Below, piece after piece: positions 19,176-27,965 of a stretch of DNA of 64,000 bases. The position numbers and the translations under genes were made by a program. Source of the DNA: Vibrio panuliri (lineage in GTDB: Bacteria; Pseudomonadota; Gammaproteobacteria; Enterobacterales; Vibrionaceae). The stretch covers positions 248,001 to 312,000 of the forward strand of contig NZ_AP019654.1 of assembly GCF_009938205.1 (NCBI RefSeq). Direction: 5' to 3'. Each line of letters begins with the position of its first letter. Position 1 is the stretch's first letter. The notes under the pieces are model-generated. The model did no database searches and was not told the origin of the DNA. It saw only the letters and a list, made by a program, of their open reading frames with translations.

Positions 19176-19657
19176 AGCGTTTCAGTTGCGTTATCCGAAA
19201 AAGGTTGTGAAAAAACGGAGTACAAATGCTCTCCATCCAACTGACGACAATAACGAAGGGTTAGGGGCTCATCATCGGCATTGAGTAATGTCAGCCCATT
19301 AATGCAATCAACTAAGTCAGACTGTTGTTGCTTTTCTAGTTGTAATTCAAATTGCAGCGCCTCCCGATACAAGGTGTCGGGTAGGCTGCGTTTGCATTTT
19401 CTGCGTAATTCACGAAAGCTACTGAGCAGAATTTCAGAACGGCTCAAGCACTCTTCTACTTGAGCCCAATCTTGCGCGGCAATGGTTGCACCTTGCTCGT
19501 CCAACCATTTTAGCAGTAAGAGTAAGTTCACATTACCATGGTAGTGGTTTTGTAAGGATAAGCACGCCTCTTTCACTTCTCGCACACTGTAATATTGCAA
19601 GCTAAATTGCCATAGGCGTTCTAAGGTAAGTGAAAGATGTACGCGCTCGATACTCAT
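19172..19657 (-). CDS. TIGR02444 family protein
   Basis: 161 residues. The stretch SLTLERLWQFSLQYYSVREVKEACLSLQNHYHGNVNLLLLL matches in style the TIGR02444 family of unknown function, found beside yheS/yheT in Vibrio and Pseudomonas (family recall, no search). I chose the ATG at 19657, whose ATGA overlaps the yheS stop; a longer frame reaches 19711 but runs into yheS. It is helical and lacks membrane segments or signal peptide. Confidence 0.75.
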   Translation of the reverse strand: MSIERVHLSLTLERLWQFSLQYYSVREVKEACLSLQNHYHGNVNLLLLLKWLDEQGATIAAQDWAQVEECLSRSEILLSSFRELRRKCKRSLPDTLYREALQFELQLEKQQQSDLVDCINGLTLLNADDEPLTLRYCRQLDGEHLYSVFSQPFSDNATETL

Positions 19658-21576
19658 TGACTGCTGAACTCCTGTTCCATCTGCTCTAGCTCTTCTTGGA
19701 GAGCCATCCATTCCATTTCGACGTCTTCTAACTCGGTTTTGCTGGAGGCTTGTATCGCGAGAACTTGATTAAGTTTAGCCTTATTTTCGGCTTCATACAG
19801 TGAGTTGTCCGCTAATTGTTCTTCAGCCTCGGCGAGTTTCTGACCTAACTTATCCATTTTATCTTCAAGTTTTGTCAGGTTTTTGCGAATCGGCGCGGTT
19901 AATTTGCGAAACTCTGCTTCACGTCGCTTTTGATCTTTTTTCGCCGCAGCGCTATTGGCGCTGTTCTTTTCTGGTTGCTCAGCTTGCGCTTCTCGACGGT
20001 CAGCTTTTTGCTGCTCTGTCAGCCACTTGTAGTAATCATTTAAGTCGCCATCAAATGGAGCGACTTGGCGATCGTGGACTAAGTAAAGATCGTCTGTGGT
20101 TGCGCGCAATAGGTATCTATCGTGCGAGACGATCACCATTGCCCCTTCAAAGGTTTGTAACGCCATGGTTAGCGCTTGGCGCATATCCAAATCAAGGTGG
20201 TTGGTTGGCTCATCGAGTAGCAACAAGTTAGGCTTTTGCCACACAATCAGCGCTAACACTAAGCGGGCTTTCTCGCCCCCGGAGAATGGTGCGACTTTCT
20301 CTAGTGCTTTATCCCCTTGGAAGCCAAAACTGCCTAAGTAATCGCGCAATTGCTGCTCGGTATGCTTAGGTGCGATTTGCATCATATGCTGCAATGGTGT
20401 TTCTTCAGGGTGCAGAGTTTCTAGTTGATGCTGAGCAAAGTAACCGATCTTCACGCCTTGTGAGTATGTCAGTTCTCCACTTTGTGGTTTGTGCTCGCCA
20501 GAGAGAAGCTTAATTAGCGTCGATTTACCTGCACCGTTGCGACCCAGTAGGCCAATACGACTACCCGGAACTAAGTTGAGACGGATTTTCTCTAAAATTA
20601 GGTTGTCGCCGTATCCCGCAGATGCTTCATCCATCATTATGATTGGGTTTGGTAACGCTTCTGGCTCGCGGAATTCAAAACTAAATGGGTTATCAAATTG
20701 CGCAGGGAGTACTTTCTCCATGCGTTCTAGCGCTTTGATGCGGCTTTGTGCTTGGCGCGCTTTCGATGCTTTGTAGCGGAAGCGGTCAATGTAACTTTGC
20801 ATGTGTGCCATATGCTTTTGCTGCTTGGCGTACATTGCTTGTTGTAGGATCAGCTTTTGCGCACGTTGATCTTCAAATGAAGAGTAGTTACCGGTGTACT
20901 CATTCAAGCGTTGGTTTTCGACATGAACGATGCGCCCAACAATAGGGTCGAGGAAATCACGGTCGTGTGAGATAAGGATCAGCGTACCTGGGTAGTTTTG
21001 CAACCAGCGTTCTAGCCACATAACTGCATCCAGATCTAAGTGGTTAGTCGGTTCATCGAGTAACAGTAGATCAGAACGACAGAGCAGGGCTTGAGCTAAG
21101 TTTAAGCGCATGCGCCAACCACCAGAAAACTGGGTTAAGTTCCAGCTCATTTGCGGTTGGGTAAAGCCTAGACCATCAAGCAGTTCTGCCGCACGAGCTC
21201 GAATGCTATAGCCACCAATGGTTTCAATTTTGCCATGTAACTCCGCCACTAATGTACCGTTATCAGCTTGTTCAGCATCGACGAGTTGCTGCTCCAAAGC
21301 ACGGTATTCACGGTCACCATCAATGACATACTCAAGGGCGGTACGATCAAGCGCAGGGGTTTCTTGAGCAACCCATGCCATCTCCCAATGGGCAGGTTTG
21401 CTAAAATTACCAGCATCAATAGAAAGTTCATCTTTGATCAAAGCAAAGAGGGTGGATTTACCACACCCGTTTTTGCCGACCAAGCCGACTTTATCGCCAG
21501 GATGGATAGTTGCAGATGCGTTGTCTAACAGGGGCTTGCCACCACGTAGCAATTGAATATCAGAGAAGGTAATCAT
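19654..21576 (-). CDS. yheS: ABC-F family ATP-binding protein YheS
   Basis: 640 residues, soluble, with two ABC domains and no membrane part: Walker A GKNGCGKST (about 36-44) and GRNGAGKST (about 345-353), two SGG signatures (FSGGWRMRL and FSGGEKARL) and two LLLLDEPTNHLDLD Walker B regions, the ABC-F hallmark. A charged linker joins them and a C-terminal coiled coil follows. ABC-F proteins act at the ribosomal E site. The start is ATG 21576, since the upstream extension has no family match. Confidence 0.95.
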   Translation of the reverse strand: MITFSDIQLLRGGKPLLDNASATIHPGDKVGLVGKNGCGKSTLFALIKDELSIDAGNFSKPAHWEMAWVAQETPALDRTALEYVIDGDREYRALEQQLVDAEQADNGTLVAELHGKIETIGGYSIRARAAELLDGLGFTQPQMSWNLTQFSGGWRMRLNLAQALLCRSDLLLLDEPTNHLDLDAVMWLERWLQNYPGTLILISHDRDFLDPIVGRIVHVENQRLNEYTGNYSSFEDQRAQKLILQQAMYAKQQKHMAHMQSYIDRFRYKASKARQAQSRIKALERMEKVLPAQFDNPFSFEFREPEALPNPIIMMDEASAGYGDNLILEKIRLNLVPGSRIGLLGRNGAGKSTLIKLLSGEHKPQSGELTYSQGVKIGYFAQHQLETLHPEETPLQHMMQIAPKHTEQQLRDYLGSFGFQGDKALEKVAPFSGGEKARLVLALIVWQKPNLLLLDEPTNHLDLDMRQALTMALQTFEGAMVIVSHDRYLLRATTDDLYLVHDRQVAPFDGDLNDYYKWLTEQQKADRREAQAEQPEKNSANSAAAKKDQKRREAEFRKLTAPIRKNLTKLEDKMDKLGQKLAEAEEQLADNSLYEAENKAKLNQVLAIQASSKTELEDVEMEWMALQEELEQMEQEFSSQ

Positions 21577-21710
21577 AGCGTTCTGTTTTTTCTTTAATCG
21601 TTTCCGCACGCATAGTAGGAGGATTGGTAGAAAAAGTCGATCATTGCGTTATCTCTCTCAACCGCGTATAACAAAATGATAACGAAAATAAAAGGAATGC
21701 TGTACAAGGA

Positions 21711-22337
21711 ATGGATTTATCAGCAACAGCTCAAGCTAAAGTATTAATCATTTACGCACATCCAGAGCCACAAACTTCGGTTGCCAACCAAGTCATGATC
21801 AATAAAGTGACTTCTCTGGAACACGTAACCGTGCGTGATATCTACGCCCTCTATCCCGACTTTTTTATTGATGTTAACGCTGAGCACGATGCATTGCTTG
21901 AGCATGACGTGATTGTTTTTCACCATCCGATGTACCTTTATTCATGCCCGGCATTGCTAAAAGAGTGGCTGGACCGCGTATTGGGCAAAAAAGGGTTTGC
22001 TTATGGAGAGGGGAGTGCCCTGCAAGGTAAATATTGGCGTAGTGTGATTACCACTGGCGGTAAAGAAGATGCCTTTGGTGAATACGGATACAACAAATAC
22101 CCTCTTGAACAGATCTTACAGCCATTTGAGCTTACCGCAGCGCTATGTCGCATGCATTGGATTGAACCTTTTGTTCTCTATTGGGCGCGCAATGTTGCGG
22201 ACTCTGAGCGTGAAATGCATGCAGAGCGTTATTATCAATGGCTAGCTGCTCCGTTGGTCGGCGTCAATGTGATTCGTGGAGAGGTGGTGAATCCACAACA
22301 AAGCGCAGTAGGAGGTCATAATGGCATTAGAAAGTGA
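21711..22337 (+). CDS. kefG: KefG, quinone-oxidoreductase-like activator of KefB
   Basis: 208 residues. A flavodoxin-like NAD(P)H oxidoreductase family protein needed for full activity of the KefB potassium efflux system. KVLIIYAHPEPQTSVANQ at the start and HHPMYLYSCPALLKEWLDRVL are family motifs. It is divergent from yheS and overlaps kefB by 17 bases, so it is surely KefG and not a free-standing reductase. Confidence 0.93.
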   Translation: MDLSATAQAKVLIIYAHPEPQTSVANQVMINKVTSLEHVTVRDIYALYPDFFIDVNAEHDALLEHDVIVFHHPMYLYSCPALLKEWLDRVLGKKGFAYGEGSALQGKYWRSVITTGGKEDAFGEYGYNKYPLEQILQPFELTAALCRMHWIEPFVLYWARNVADSEREMHAERYYQWLAAPLVGVNVIRGEVVNPQQSAVGGHNGIRK

Positions 22338-24117
22338 CTTTCTGCAAAGTAGTGCGATTTTTTTAACTGCTGCGGTTGTGGCAGTGCCATTGGCGCAACG
22401 GTTAGGGCTTGGCTCTGTACTTGGTTATCTGCTCGCGGGGGTGGCGATTGGCCCTTGGGGGCTTGGCTTGATTCGCGATGTTGATGCCATTCTCCATTTC
22501 GCCGAATTTGGCGTGGTCTTACTGCTATTCTTGATTGGCTTAGAACTCAATCCGAAAAAATTGTGGCAACTGCGTGGCCCGATATTAGGCTTGGGGGGGG
22601 CTCAGGTCGCACTCACTACTGCATTTATTGCCAGTGTCATCAATGTAATGGGGCTAAGTTGGCAGGTCAGCTTAACTATCGGCATGGGCTTGGCACTCTC
22701 CTCTACAGCGATTGCTCTACGCGTGATTGAAGAACAAGGACTTACTGGTAGTGAAACCGGACAGTCGGGGTTTGCGGTGCTGTTGTTTCAAGATATCGCA
22801 GTCATTCCTATGCTGGCGATGCTGCCGTTATTAGCAGGCAACACAACAGGCAACTGGCAAGATGGTTTATGGATGCTGGGTGGCGTGCTTGGTCTGCTGG
22901 TAGGCGGACATTTCTTGTTGAGCCCACTTTTCCGTTATGTGGTTGCCAGTGGGGTTCGAGAGCTCTTTACGGTCGCTGCACTGTTGTTGGTGATTGGCAT
23001 TGCTTTGATTATGAAGCAGCTTGGGCTATCGATGGCGCTTGGGGCGTTTTTAGCTGGCGTACTGCTGGCTGAGAGCGAGTATCGGCATGAGTTAGAAATT
23101 GCCATTGAGCCGTTTAAGGGATTACTGCTTGGGTTGTTCTTTATTGCGGTTGGCATGGCGGTAAACCTTGGACTGCTTGCACTCCATCCTTGGACCATTT
23201 TATTGAGTGTGTTAGCTCTGATCACCGTCAAAGCTTTTCTGTTATATGCACTGGCGAGAGCCGCGGGAAGTCGAGCGAAATCTCGCAGCCGTATTGCTGC
23301 TATTCTCAGTCAAGGGGGCGAATTTGCGTTTGTAATTTTCACCGCAGCACAAAGCCAAAATTTGCTCACTGCCGAACAAACTGCGTTTTTGTTGGTGGTT
23401 GTGAGTTTGTCGATGGTGACGACGCCCTTGCTTTTGATGGGGCAAGAGAGATGGTATGCACTCAAACTTAATGCGGGTGATGACGGGGCGATCAGTAGCG
23501 ATATTGTTGATAACCAACCACGAGTCATTATTGCCGGTTTCGGGCGATTTGGTCAGATTGTTGGTCGCTTGCTCTATGCCAACAAAATTAAGCTGACCAT
23601 TTTAGAAAGTGATGCAAGTCAGATTAAGCTGTTGCGAAAGTATGGATATAAAGTCTTTTATGGCGATGCGACACAACTTGATCTTCTGCGGGCTGCTGGG
23701 GCAAGTAAAGCAGAGGCAATTATTCTGTGTACAGACTCTCCCGATGAAATCATGCAAATAGTCGATTTATGTAAGCAGCATTTTCCTCAACTAAAGATCT
23801 TAGCTCGCGCGCGCAGCCGAGTGGAAGCGTACCAATTGCTCAGTCATGGCGTGGACAAATACTCACGGGAAACGTTTTTGGGGGCGTTGGATCTCGGTAA
23901 GTTAGCGCTGATCGAGTTGGGCATGCATCCATATCAGGCTCAGCGCGCAGAATCTCATTTTAGAAAGTTGGATAATGCCATGCTCAAAGAGCTGTTACCC
24001 CAACATAATGAAGATAGGCAGTTAGCGCAAAGAGCAAAAGAGGCCCGCAAAGAGCTGGAAGAGATTTTTGGGCGTGAGATGGAAAATGATCAGCAGACGA
24101 AAAACTTCTGGGAATAA
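22321..24117 (+). CDS. kefB: Glutathione-regulated potassium-efflux system protein KefB
   Basis: 598 residues. The N-terminal ~380 residues form about 12 membrane segments of the CPA2 antiporter type; a cytoplasmic RCK (TrkA-N) domain follows with the nucleotide-binding GFGRFG at 406-411. KefB releases K+ and lets H+ in when electrophiles form glutathione adducts, acidifying and protecting the cell. The ancillary kefG is directly upstream and yheV follows. Confidence 0.95.
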   Translation: MALESDFLQSSAIFLTAAVVAVPLAQRLGLGSVLGYLLAGVAIGPWGLGLIRDVDAILHFAEFGVVLLLFLIGLELNPKKLWQLRGPILGLGGAQVALTTAFIASVINVMGLSWQVSLTIGMGLALSSTAIALRVIEEQGLTGSETGQSGFAVLLFQDIAVIPMLAMLPLLAGNTTGNWQDGLWMLGGVLGLLVGGHFLLSPLFRYVVASGVRELFTVAALLLVIGIALIMKQLGLSMALGAFLAGVLLAESEYRHELEIAIEPFKGLLLGLFFIAVGMAVNLGLLALHPWTILLSVLALITVKAFLLYALARAAGSRAKSRSRIAAILSQGGEFAFVIFTAAQSQNLLTAEQTAFLLVVVSLSMVTTPLLLMGQERWYALKLNAGDDGAISSDIVDNQPRVIIAGFGRFGQIVGRLLYANKIKLTILESDASQIKLLRKYGYKVFYGDATQLDLLRAAGASKAEAIILCTDSPDEIMQIVDLCKQHFPQLKILARARSRVEAYQLLSHGVDKYSRETFLGALDLGKLALIELGMHPYQAQRAESHFRKLDNAMLKELLPQHNEDRQLAQRAKEARKELEEIFGREMENDQQTKNFWE

Positions 24118-24189
24118 CTTGAGTTTGAGCTCAACAACCGAGGTGTGGTCGCAGGTTATGTTGGACATTGATGAAGTAAAGAGTATCAA

Positions 24190-24384
24190 ATGAAGAAACG
24201 ATTTATCGCAGGAGCGAGTTGCCCTAAGTGCCAGCAACAAGACACATTACGCTGGTGGATTGAAAACAATATCGAGCTAGTAGAATGCGTTGATTGTGAC
24301 TATCACGACCAGAGAAAACCGAAATCAGTAGAGGAAACGACTCGTGCTGATGAAAATATGATCGGCATTTTTAGGCCCGATTGA
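24190..24384 (+). CDS. yheV: YheV family zinc-ribbon protein
   Basis: 64 residues. Two cysteine pairs (CPKC near 11-14 and CVDC near 33-36) suggest a small zinc ribbon. The family is conserved between kefB and slyD in gammaproteobacteria and has no firm function. It starts 72 bases after kefB. Confidence 0.88.
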   Translation: MKKRFIAGASCPKCQQQDTLRWWIENNIELVECVDCDYHDQRKPKSVEETTRADENMIGIFRPD

Positions 24385-24472
24385 TTGTGTTTCTCAATTT
24401 CATCCCCATAATACGCAGGGTAATGTTTTATTTCCCACAGTGATGGGATGCCAATAATGCCTTGGAGCAATT

Positions 24473-25048
24473 ATGAAAATTGAAAAGAACGTAGTCGTAA
24501 GCCTAGCGTACCAAGTAAAACTAGAAGATGGCGCAGTTGTTGACCAATCAACAGTTGAAGCTCCACTAGATTACTTACACGGTAATAACAACCTGATTTC
24601 TGGCCTAGAAAAAGCGCTAGAAGGTAAAGAAGCTGGCGACAAGTTCGAAGTAACAGTGGCACCAGAAGAAGCTTACGGTGAGCACAGCGATGAGCTAGTT
24701 CAACGCGTTCCTGCAAACGTGTTCCACGGTGTTGACCAAGTTGAAGTTGGTATGCGCTTCCTAGCGGATACTGATCAAGGTCCAATTCCTGTAGAAGTGA
24801 CTGAAGTTGACGGCGATGAAGTTGTTGTTGATGGTAACCACATGCTAGCAGGTCAAACTCTAACGTTTGAAGTTGAAGTTGTTGCACTACGTGAAGCGAC
24901 TGCGGAAGAGATCGAACACGGTCACATCCACCAAGGTGGCGGTTGCTGTGGTGGTCACGATCACGACCACGAAGGCGGTTGCTGCGGTGGCGAGGAGAAA
25001 GGCGACGATCACGAATGCTGCGGTGGCGGCGGTTGCGGTTCTCACTAA
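24473..25048 (+). CDS. slyD: FKBP-type peptidyl-prolyl isomerase SlyD
   Basis: 191 residues. The N-terminal FKBP domain with an inserted-flap chaperone region occupies about 1-145 (VVVSLAYQVKLEDG, then EAPLDYLHG). The tail from about 150 is rich in His, Cys and Gly (CCGGHDHDHE and similar), which binds nickel and other metals; SlyD helps hydrogenase and urease nickel insertion in E. coli. A GGAG site precedes the ATG. It closes the kefGB-yheV block and is followed by a terminator. Confidence 0.97.
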   Translation: MKIEKNVVVSLAYQVKLEDGAVVDQSTVEAPLDYLHGNNNLISGLEKALEGKEAGDKFEVTVAPEEAYGEHSDELVQRVPANVFHGVDQVEVGMRFLADTDQGPIPVEVTEVDGDEVVVDGNHMLAGQTLTFEVEVVALREATAEEIEHGHIHQGGGCCGGHDHDHEGGCCGGEEKGDDHECCGGGGCGSH

Positions 25049-25080
25049 TCGCACTTTTTTGCTTAAAGCAGAATAAAAAG

Positions 25081-25106
25081 AAGCGCAGCCAGTTGGCTGC
25101 GCTTTT
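25081..25106. terminator. Bidirectional terminator between slyD and the alsE-like gene
   Basis: AAGCGCAGCC and GGCTGCGCTT form a ten-pair stem with loop AGTT, with T runs on the plus side and A runs before it, so it can stop transcripts of slyD (plus) and of the convergent sugar operon (minus). Confidence 0.9.
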
Positions 25107-25139
25107 TACTTTCAGGCTTAGAGTCGTTGCTAGTGGGGG

Positions 25140-25811
25140 TTAAGCTGCAACAGGTTCGACAGTCAAACGACGGAGATCTTGCATTGTCTCTTGGTAACTT
25201 TTTTCTTTGCCAAAAAGTCCTGCAGTTCCCAGAATAAAGTATTCCACTTTCTCGCCGAGACGCTCGATCACTTCAGGGCTGATCGCCCCATCAATGGCAA
25301 TCTTAGTATTGGTTCCTTGGCGTTCAATCATATCAATTATACGGTCAATTCGGTTGTAAGCATTTGGGATAAAAGCTTGTCCAGCAAAACCAGGGTTTAC
25401 TGACATGACTAAAATGACGTCTGTCACATCCAGCACATCTTCAATCGCGCTAAGTGGTGTACCTGGGTTAATCGCCAAGCCGGATTTGATGCCTTTTGCT
25501 TGGATATTACCTAATGTACGGTGCAGATGCGGTGGTGCCTCCGCATGGATATACATTAACTTTGGCCCTAACGCGGCAAACAGATCGATAAATTGATCGG
25601 GATTCGACAACATAAGGTGTACATCGTAATCGATGTTCGTCAGTTCGCGGATTGCTTTGATATCTTCAGGACCCAAAGCGAAGTTTGGTACGAAGTGACC
25701 ATCCATAACATCGATATGCAGCATATCGACATTAGCCTTTTCAAGTTCTTTGAGCTCTGATGCCAATTTGGAGAAATCGACACACATCATTGAAGGACAA
25801 AATTTAGACAT
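25140..25811 (-). CDS. alsE: D-allulose-6-phosphate 3-epimerase-like protein (Rpe family)
   Basis: 223 residues, ribulose-phosphate epimerase fold. Metal-site HIDVMDGHFVPN, DVHLML and MSVNPGFAGQAF are intact. The N-terminus has CPSMMCVDFSKL, close to the SLMCMD of E. coli AlsE and unlike the SILSAD of the housekeeping Rpe at 7387; GTAGLFG near the end likewise recalls AlsE. AlsE turns allulose 6-phosphate into fructose 6-phosphate. It lies 2 bases after rpiB, in one operon. A pentose-phosphate epimerase role cannot be excluded. Confidence 0.75.
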   Translation of the reverse strand: MSKFCPSMMCVDFSKLASELKELEKANVDMLHIDVMDGHFVPNFALGPEDIKAIRELTNIDYDVHLMLSNPDQFIDLFAALGPKLMYIHAEAPPHLHRTLGNIQAKGIKSGLAINPGTPLSAIEDVLDVTDVILVMSVNPGFAGQAFIPNAYNRIDRIIDMIERQGTNTKIAIDGAISPEVIERLGEKVEYFILGTAGLFGKEKSYQETMQDLRRLTVEPVAA

Positions 25812-25813
25812 TT

Positions 25814-26254
25814 TTACACCTCTTCAATAGCTGCAATTTGATCAATTCGGTTCTGATGGCGACCGCCTTCAAACTCAGCATCCAGCCAACTATCAATAAT
25901 CATCTTGGCAAGCTCAATTCCTACCACTCGTGAGCCAAACGCAAGAATATTGGTGTTGTTGTGTTGCTTAGAAAGCTGCGCAGTGTAAGGGTCGCTGCAG
26001 ACTACTGCACGAATACCTTTCACTTTGTTCGCTGCAAGTGAGATACCAACGCCGGTACCACAAATTAGCAAACCTAGGTCAGCATGTTGGTTTTGCACGG
26101 CTTGCGCGACGGCTAAACCGTATTGTGGGTAGTCTGTTCGTTCAGAAGAATGGGCACCAAAATCTTCTATTTCGATCCCTTTTTCTTGTAAGTGTTTGAT
26201 AACAAGATCTTTGTGTTCAATACCTACATGGTCACAACCAATCGCAATTTTCAT
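25814..26254 (-). CDS. rpiB: RpiB-type ribose/allose-phosphate isomerase
   Basis: 146 residues, matching the RpiB/LacAB family. Cys65 in CGTGVGIS is the catalytic base and His9 in CDHVG binds phosphate; later DPYTAQLSKQHN holds the His of the active site. RpiB interconverts ribose 5-P and ribulose 5-P, and in E. coli also allose 6-P and allulose 6-P. It is directly upstream of alsE and divergent from the PTS gene, so it belongs to the sugar locus. LacAB-type galactose-6-P isomerase is less likely, as one gene makes the protein here. Confidence 0.85.
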   Translation of the reverse strand: MKIAIGCDHVGIEHKDLVIKHLQEKGIEIEDFGAHSSERTDYPQYGLAVAQAVQNQHADLGLLICGTGVGISLAANKVKGIRAVVCSDPYTAQLSKQHNNTNILAFGSRVVGIELAKMIIDSWLDAEFEGGRHQNRIDQIAAIEEV

Positions 26255-26528
26255 AATCTGTTGTCTCTAATCAATATAACCTGAATGAATTGCCTAAAAG
26301 TTTACAAATAAATTCACGAAAGTAAATATAGTAAAAATCGGAATATCTGCAAATTAATCATAAGTAATTGAAATTAATAAATTAAAAAGTTAACAAAAAA
26401 GTTTACGAAAATAAAAAGTTCACGATATTTTTAAAAGTGTGATCTTGAACCGTGCTCAAATAACGAAATATTGATAGCTTAAATAGCAGCTAACACATCT
26501 ATAAAATAACGTGCTACGGGTTCTAAAT
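26255..26528. promoter_or_regulatory. Divergent control region of the sugar locus with five GTTNACRAWA-like repeats
   Basis: Very AT-rich region between rpiB (minus) and the PTS gene (plus). Five related 10-mers occur: GTTTACAAAT (26300), ATTCACGAAA (26312), GTTAACAAAA (26389), GTTTACGAAA (26401) and GTTCACGATA (26418); two neighbouring pairs are spaced 12 bases start to start. The second copy continues into GTAAA, giving TTCAC-N4-GTAAA dyad symmetry. A CRP-like half-site TGTGATCTTGA lies at 26438-26448. The RpiR-family regulator encoded downstream is the obvious candidate binder; the CRP site would give glucose repression. Confidence 0.6.
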
Positions 26529-27923
26529 ATGTCATACGCAATGATTGCTGAAGAGCTAGTCGGCTCTCTTGGTGGAAAAGAGAATATAGTGTCAGTCGCG
26601 CACTGTGCGACACGTCTACGTGTCATGGTGGCTGACGAAGAAAAAATCGATAAACAACGCATTGAAGATACCGACAAAGTTAAAGGTGCATTCTTTAACA
26701 GTGGTCAATATCAGATAATTTTTGGTACGGGTACGGTTAACCGCGTATTTGAAGCGTTTGAAAGTTTAGATCTTTCAATGTCGAGTAAGTCAGAAATGAA
26801 AGAGGCTTCGGCGAAACAAGGTACGGCAATGCAACGTGCAATTCGCACATTTAGTGACGTCTTTGTTCCACTGATTCCAGCGTTAGTTGCAACTGGTTTG
26901 TTTATGGGTCTACGCGGCCTAGTGACACGCCCTGAAGTACTTGCGTTGTTTGGTCTTACGCCTGAGTCTATTTCACCAAACTTTATCCTCTACACTCAAA
27001 TTCTTACAGACACGGCGTTTATCTTCCTACCTGCAATGGTTGCTTGGTCAGCCAGCCGAGTATTTGGAGGCACTCCGTTGATTGGTCTCGTGTTGGGGCT
27101 GATGTTGGTTTCGCCAGCTCTACCGAATGCATGGGCTGTGGGTTTTGGTGATGCGCAACCACTATTGTTCTTTGGTTTTATCCCTGTGGTTGGTTACCAA
27201 GGTTCAGTGATTCCTGCCTTTATTGCTGGTTTCTTAAGTGCCAAACTTGAACGTCGTATTCGTTCTGTCATGCCAGAAGCATTTGATTTGGTGATGACCC
27301 CTTTCCTAACTCTGCTGATCATGAGCGCTGTTGCTCTATTAGCAGTTGGCCCTCTGTTCCACGTTGTGGAAGTGGCGATGGTTGATGCGACCAAGTATCT
27401 GCTTGATCTACCATTTGGTTTAAGTGGTCTGTTTATTGGTTTCGTTTGGGACTTGATTGTAATTACGGGTGTTCACCATGTATTCAACCTGCTTGAAATC
27501 CAACTATTAGCCAATGAAGGCAGTAACGTATTTAATGCCCTGATCACTGGCGCGATTTCTGCGCAAGGTGCAGCGTGTTTAGCGGTAGGCATGAAAACCA
27601 AGAGCAAAAAGCTTAAAGCGCTTTGCTTCCCGTCAACGGTATCGGCTTTCCTCGGTATTATTGAACCTGCAATTTTTGGTGTGAACCTACGTTACTACCG
27701 CCCATTTATCTTTGCGCTTATTGGCGGTGCTCTAGGTGGCTTTACGGCACAAATCTTAGGACTGGCAGCAAGTGGTATGGCGGTAACTGTAATCCCAGGC
27801 ACCTTGTTATACCTAGATGGTCAGTTGATGTCTTACTTCCTTGTTCATGCGGTGAGCTGCAGCGTGGCATTCGCGCTGACTTACACCATGGGCTTCTCAG
27901 ACAAAATGCTGAACGATAAGTAA
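26529..27923 (+). CDS. PTS sugar transporter EIIBC component (sucrose/glucoside family)
   Basis: 464 residues. The EIIB domain (1-~80) has the phosphorylated Cys26 in AHCATRLRV; an EIIC domain of about ten membrane segments follows, with GVHHVFNLLEIQLLAN and the IEPAIFGVNLRYYRPF motif typical of the glucose/sucrose/beta-glucoside superfamily. There is no EIIA domain, so phosphate must come from a separate EIIA such as Crr. I chose ATG 26529 over an in-frame GTG at 26511; its ribosome site is weak. With the GH32 gene next to it, sucrose or another fructoside is the likely substrate. Confidence 0.9.
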   Translation: MSYAMIAEELVGSLGGKENIVSVAHCATRLRVMVADEEKIDKQRIEDTDKVKGAFFNSGQYQIIFGTGTVNRVFEAFESLDLSMSSKSEMKEASAKQGTAMQRAIRTFSDVFVPLIPALVATGLFMGLRGLVTRPEVLALFGLTPESISPNFILYTQILTDTAFIFLPAMVAWSASRVFGGTPLIGLVLGLMLVSPALPNAWAVGFGDAQPLLFFGFIPVVGYQGSVIPAFIAGFLSAKLERRIRSVMPEAFDLVMTPFLTLLIMSAVALLAVGPLFHVVEVAMVDATKYLLDLPFGLSGLFIGFVWDLIVITGVHHVFNLLEIQLLANEGSNVFNALITGAISAQGAACLAVGMKTKSKKLKALCFPSTVSAFLGIIEPAIFGVNLRYYRPFIFALIGGALGGFTAQILGLAASGMAVTVIPGTLLYLDGQLMSYFLVHAVSCSVAFALTYTMGFSDKMLNDK

Positions 27924-27934
27924 CGCTTAAACAT

Positions 27935-27954
27935 GCCCCCTCTTAGCAGGGGGC
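27935..27954 (+). other. Stem-loop between the PTS and GH32 genes
   Basis: GCCCCCT and AGGGGGC form a seven-pair G/C-rich hairpin right after the PTS stop, with no T run. It probably protects the 3' end of the PTS part of the message or tunes expression of the hydrolase. Confidence 0.6.
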
Positions 27955-27965
27955 TTGGAGATCAG

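Noticed and set aside
24867..25143. Overlapping plus-strand ORFs over the slyD tail
   Set aside because: They are out-of-frame readings of the His/Cys/Gly codon-rich slyD end.
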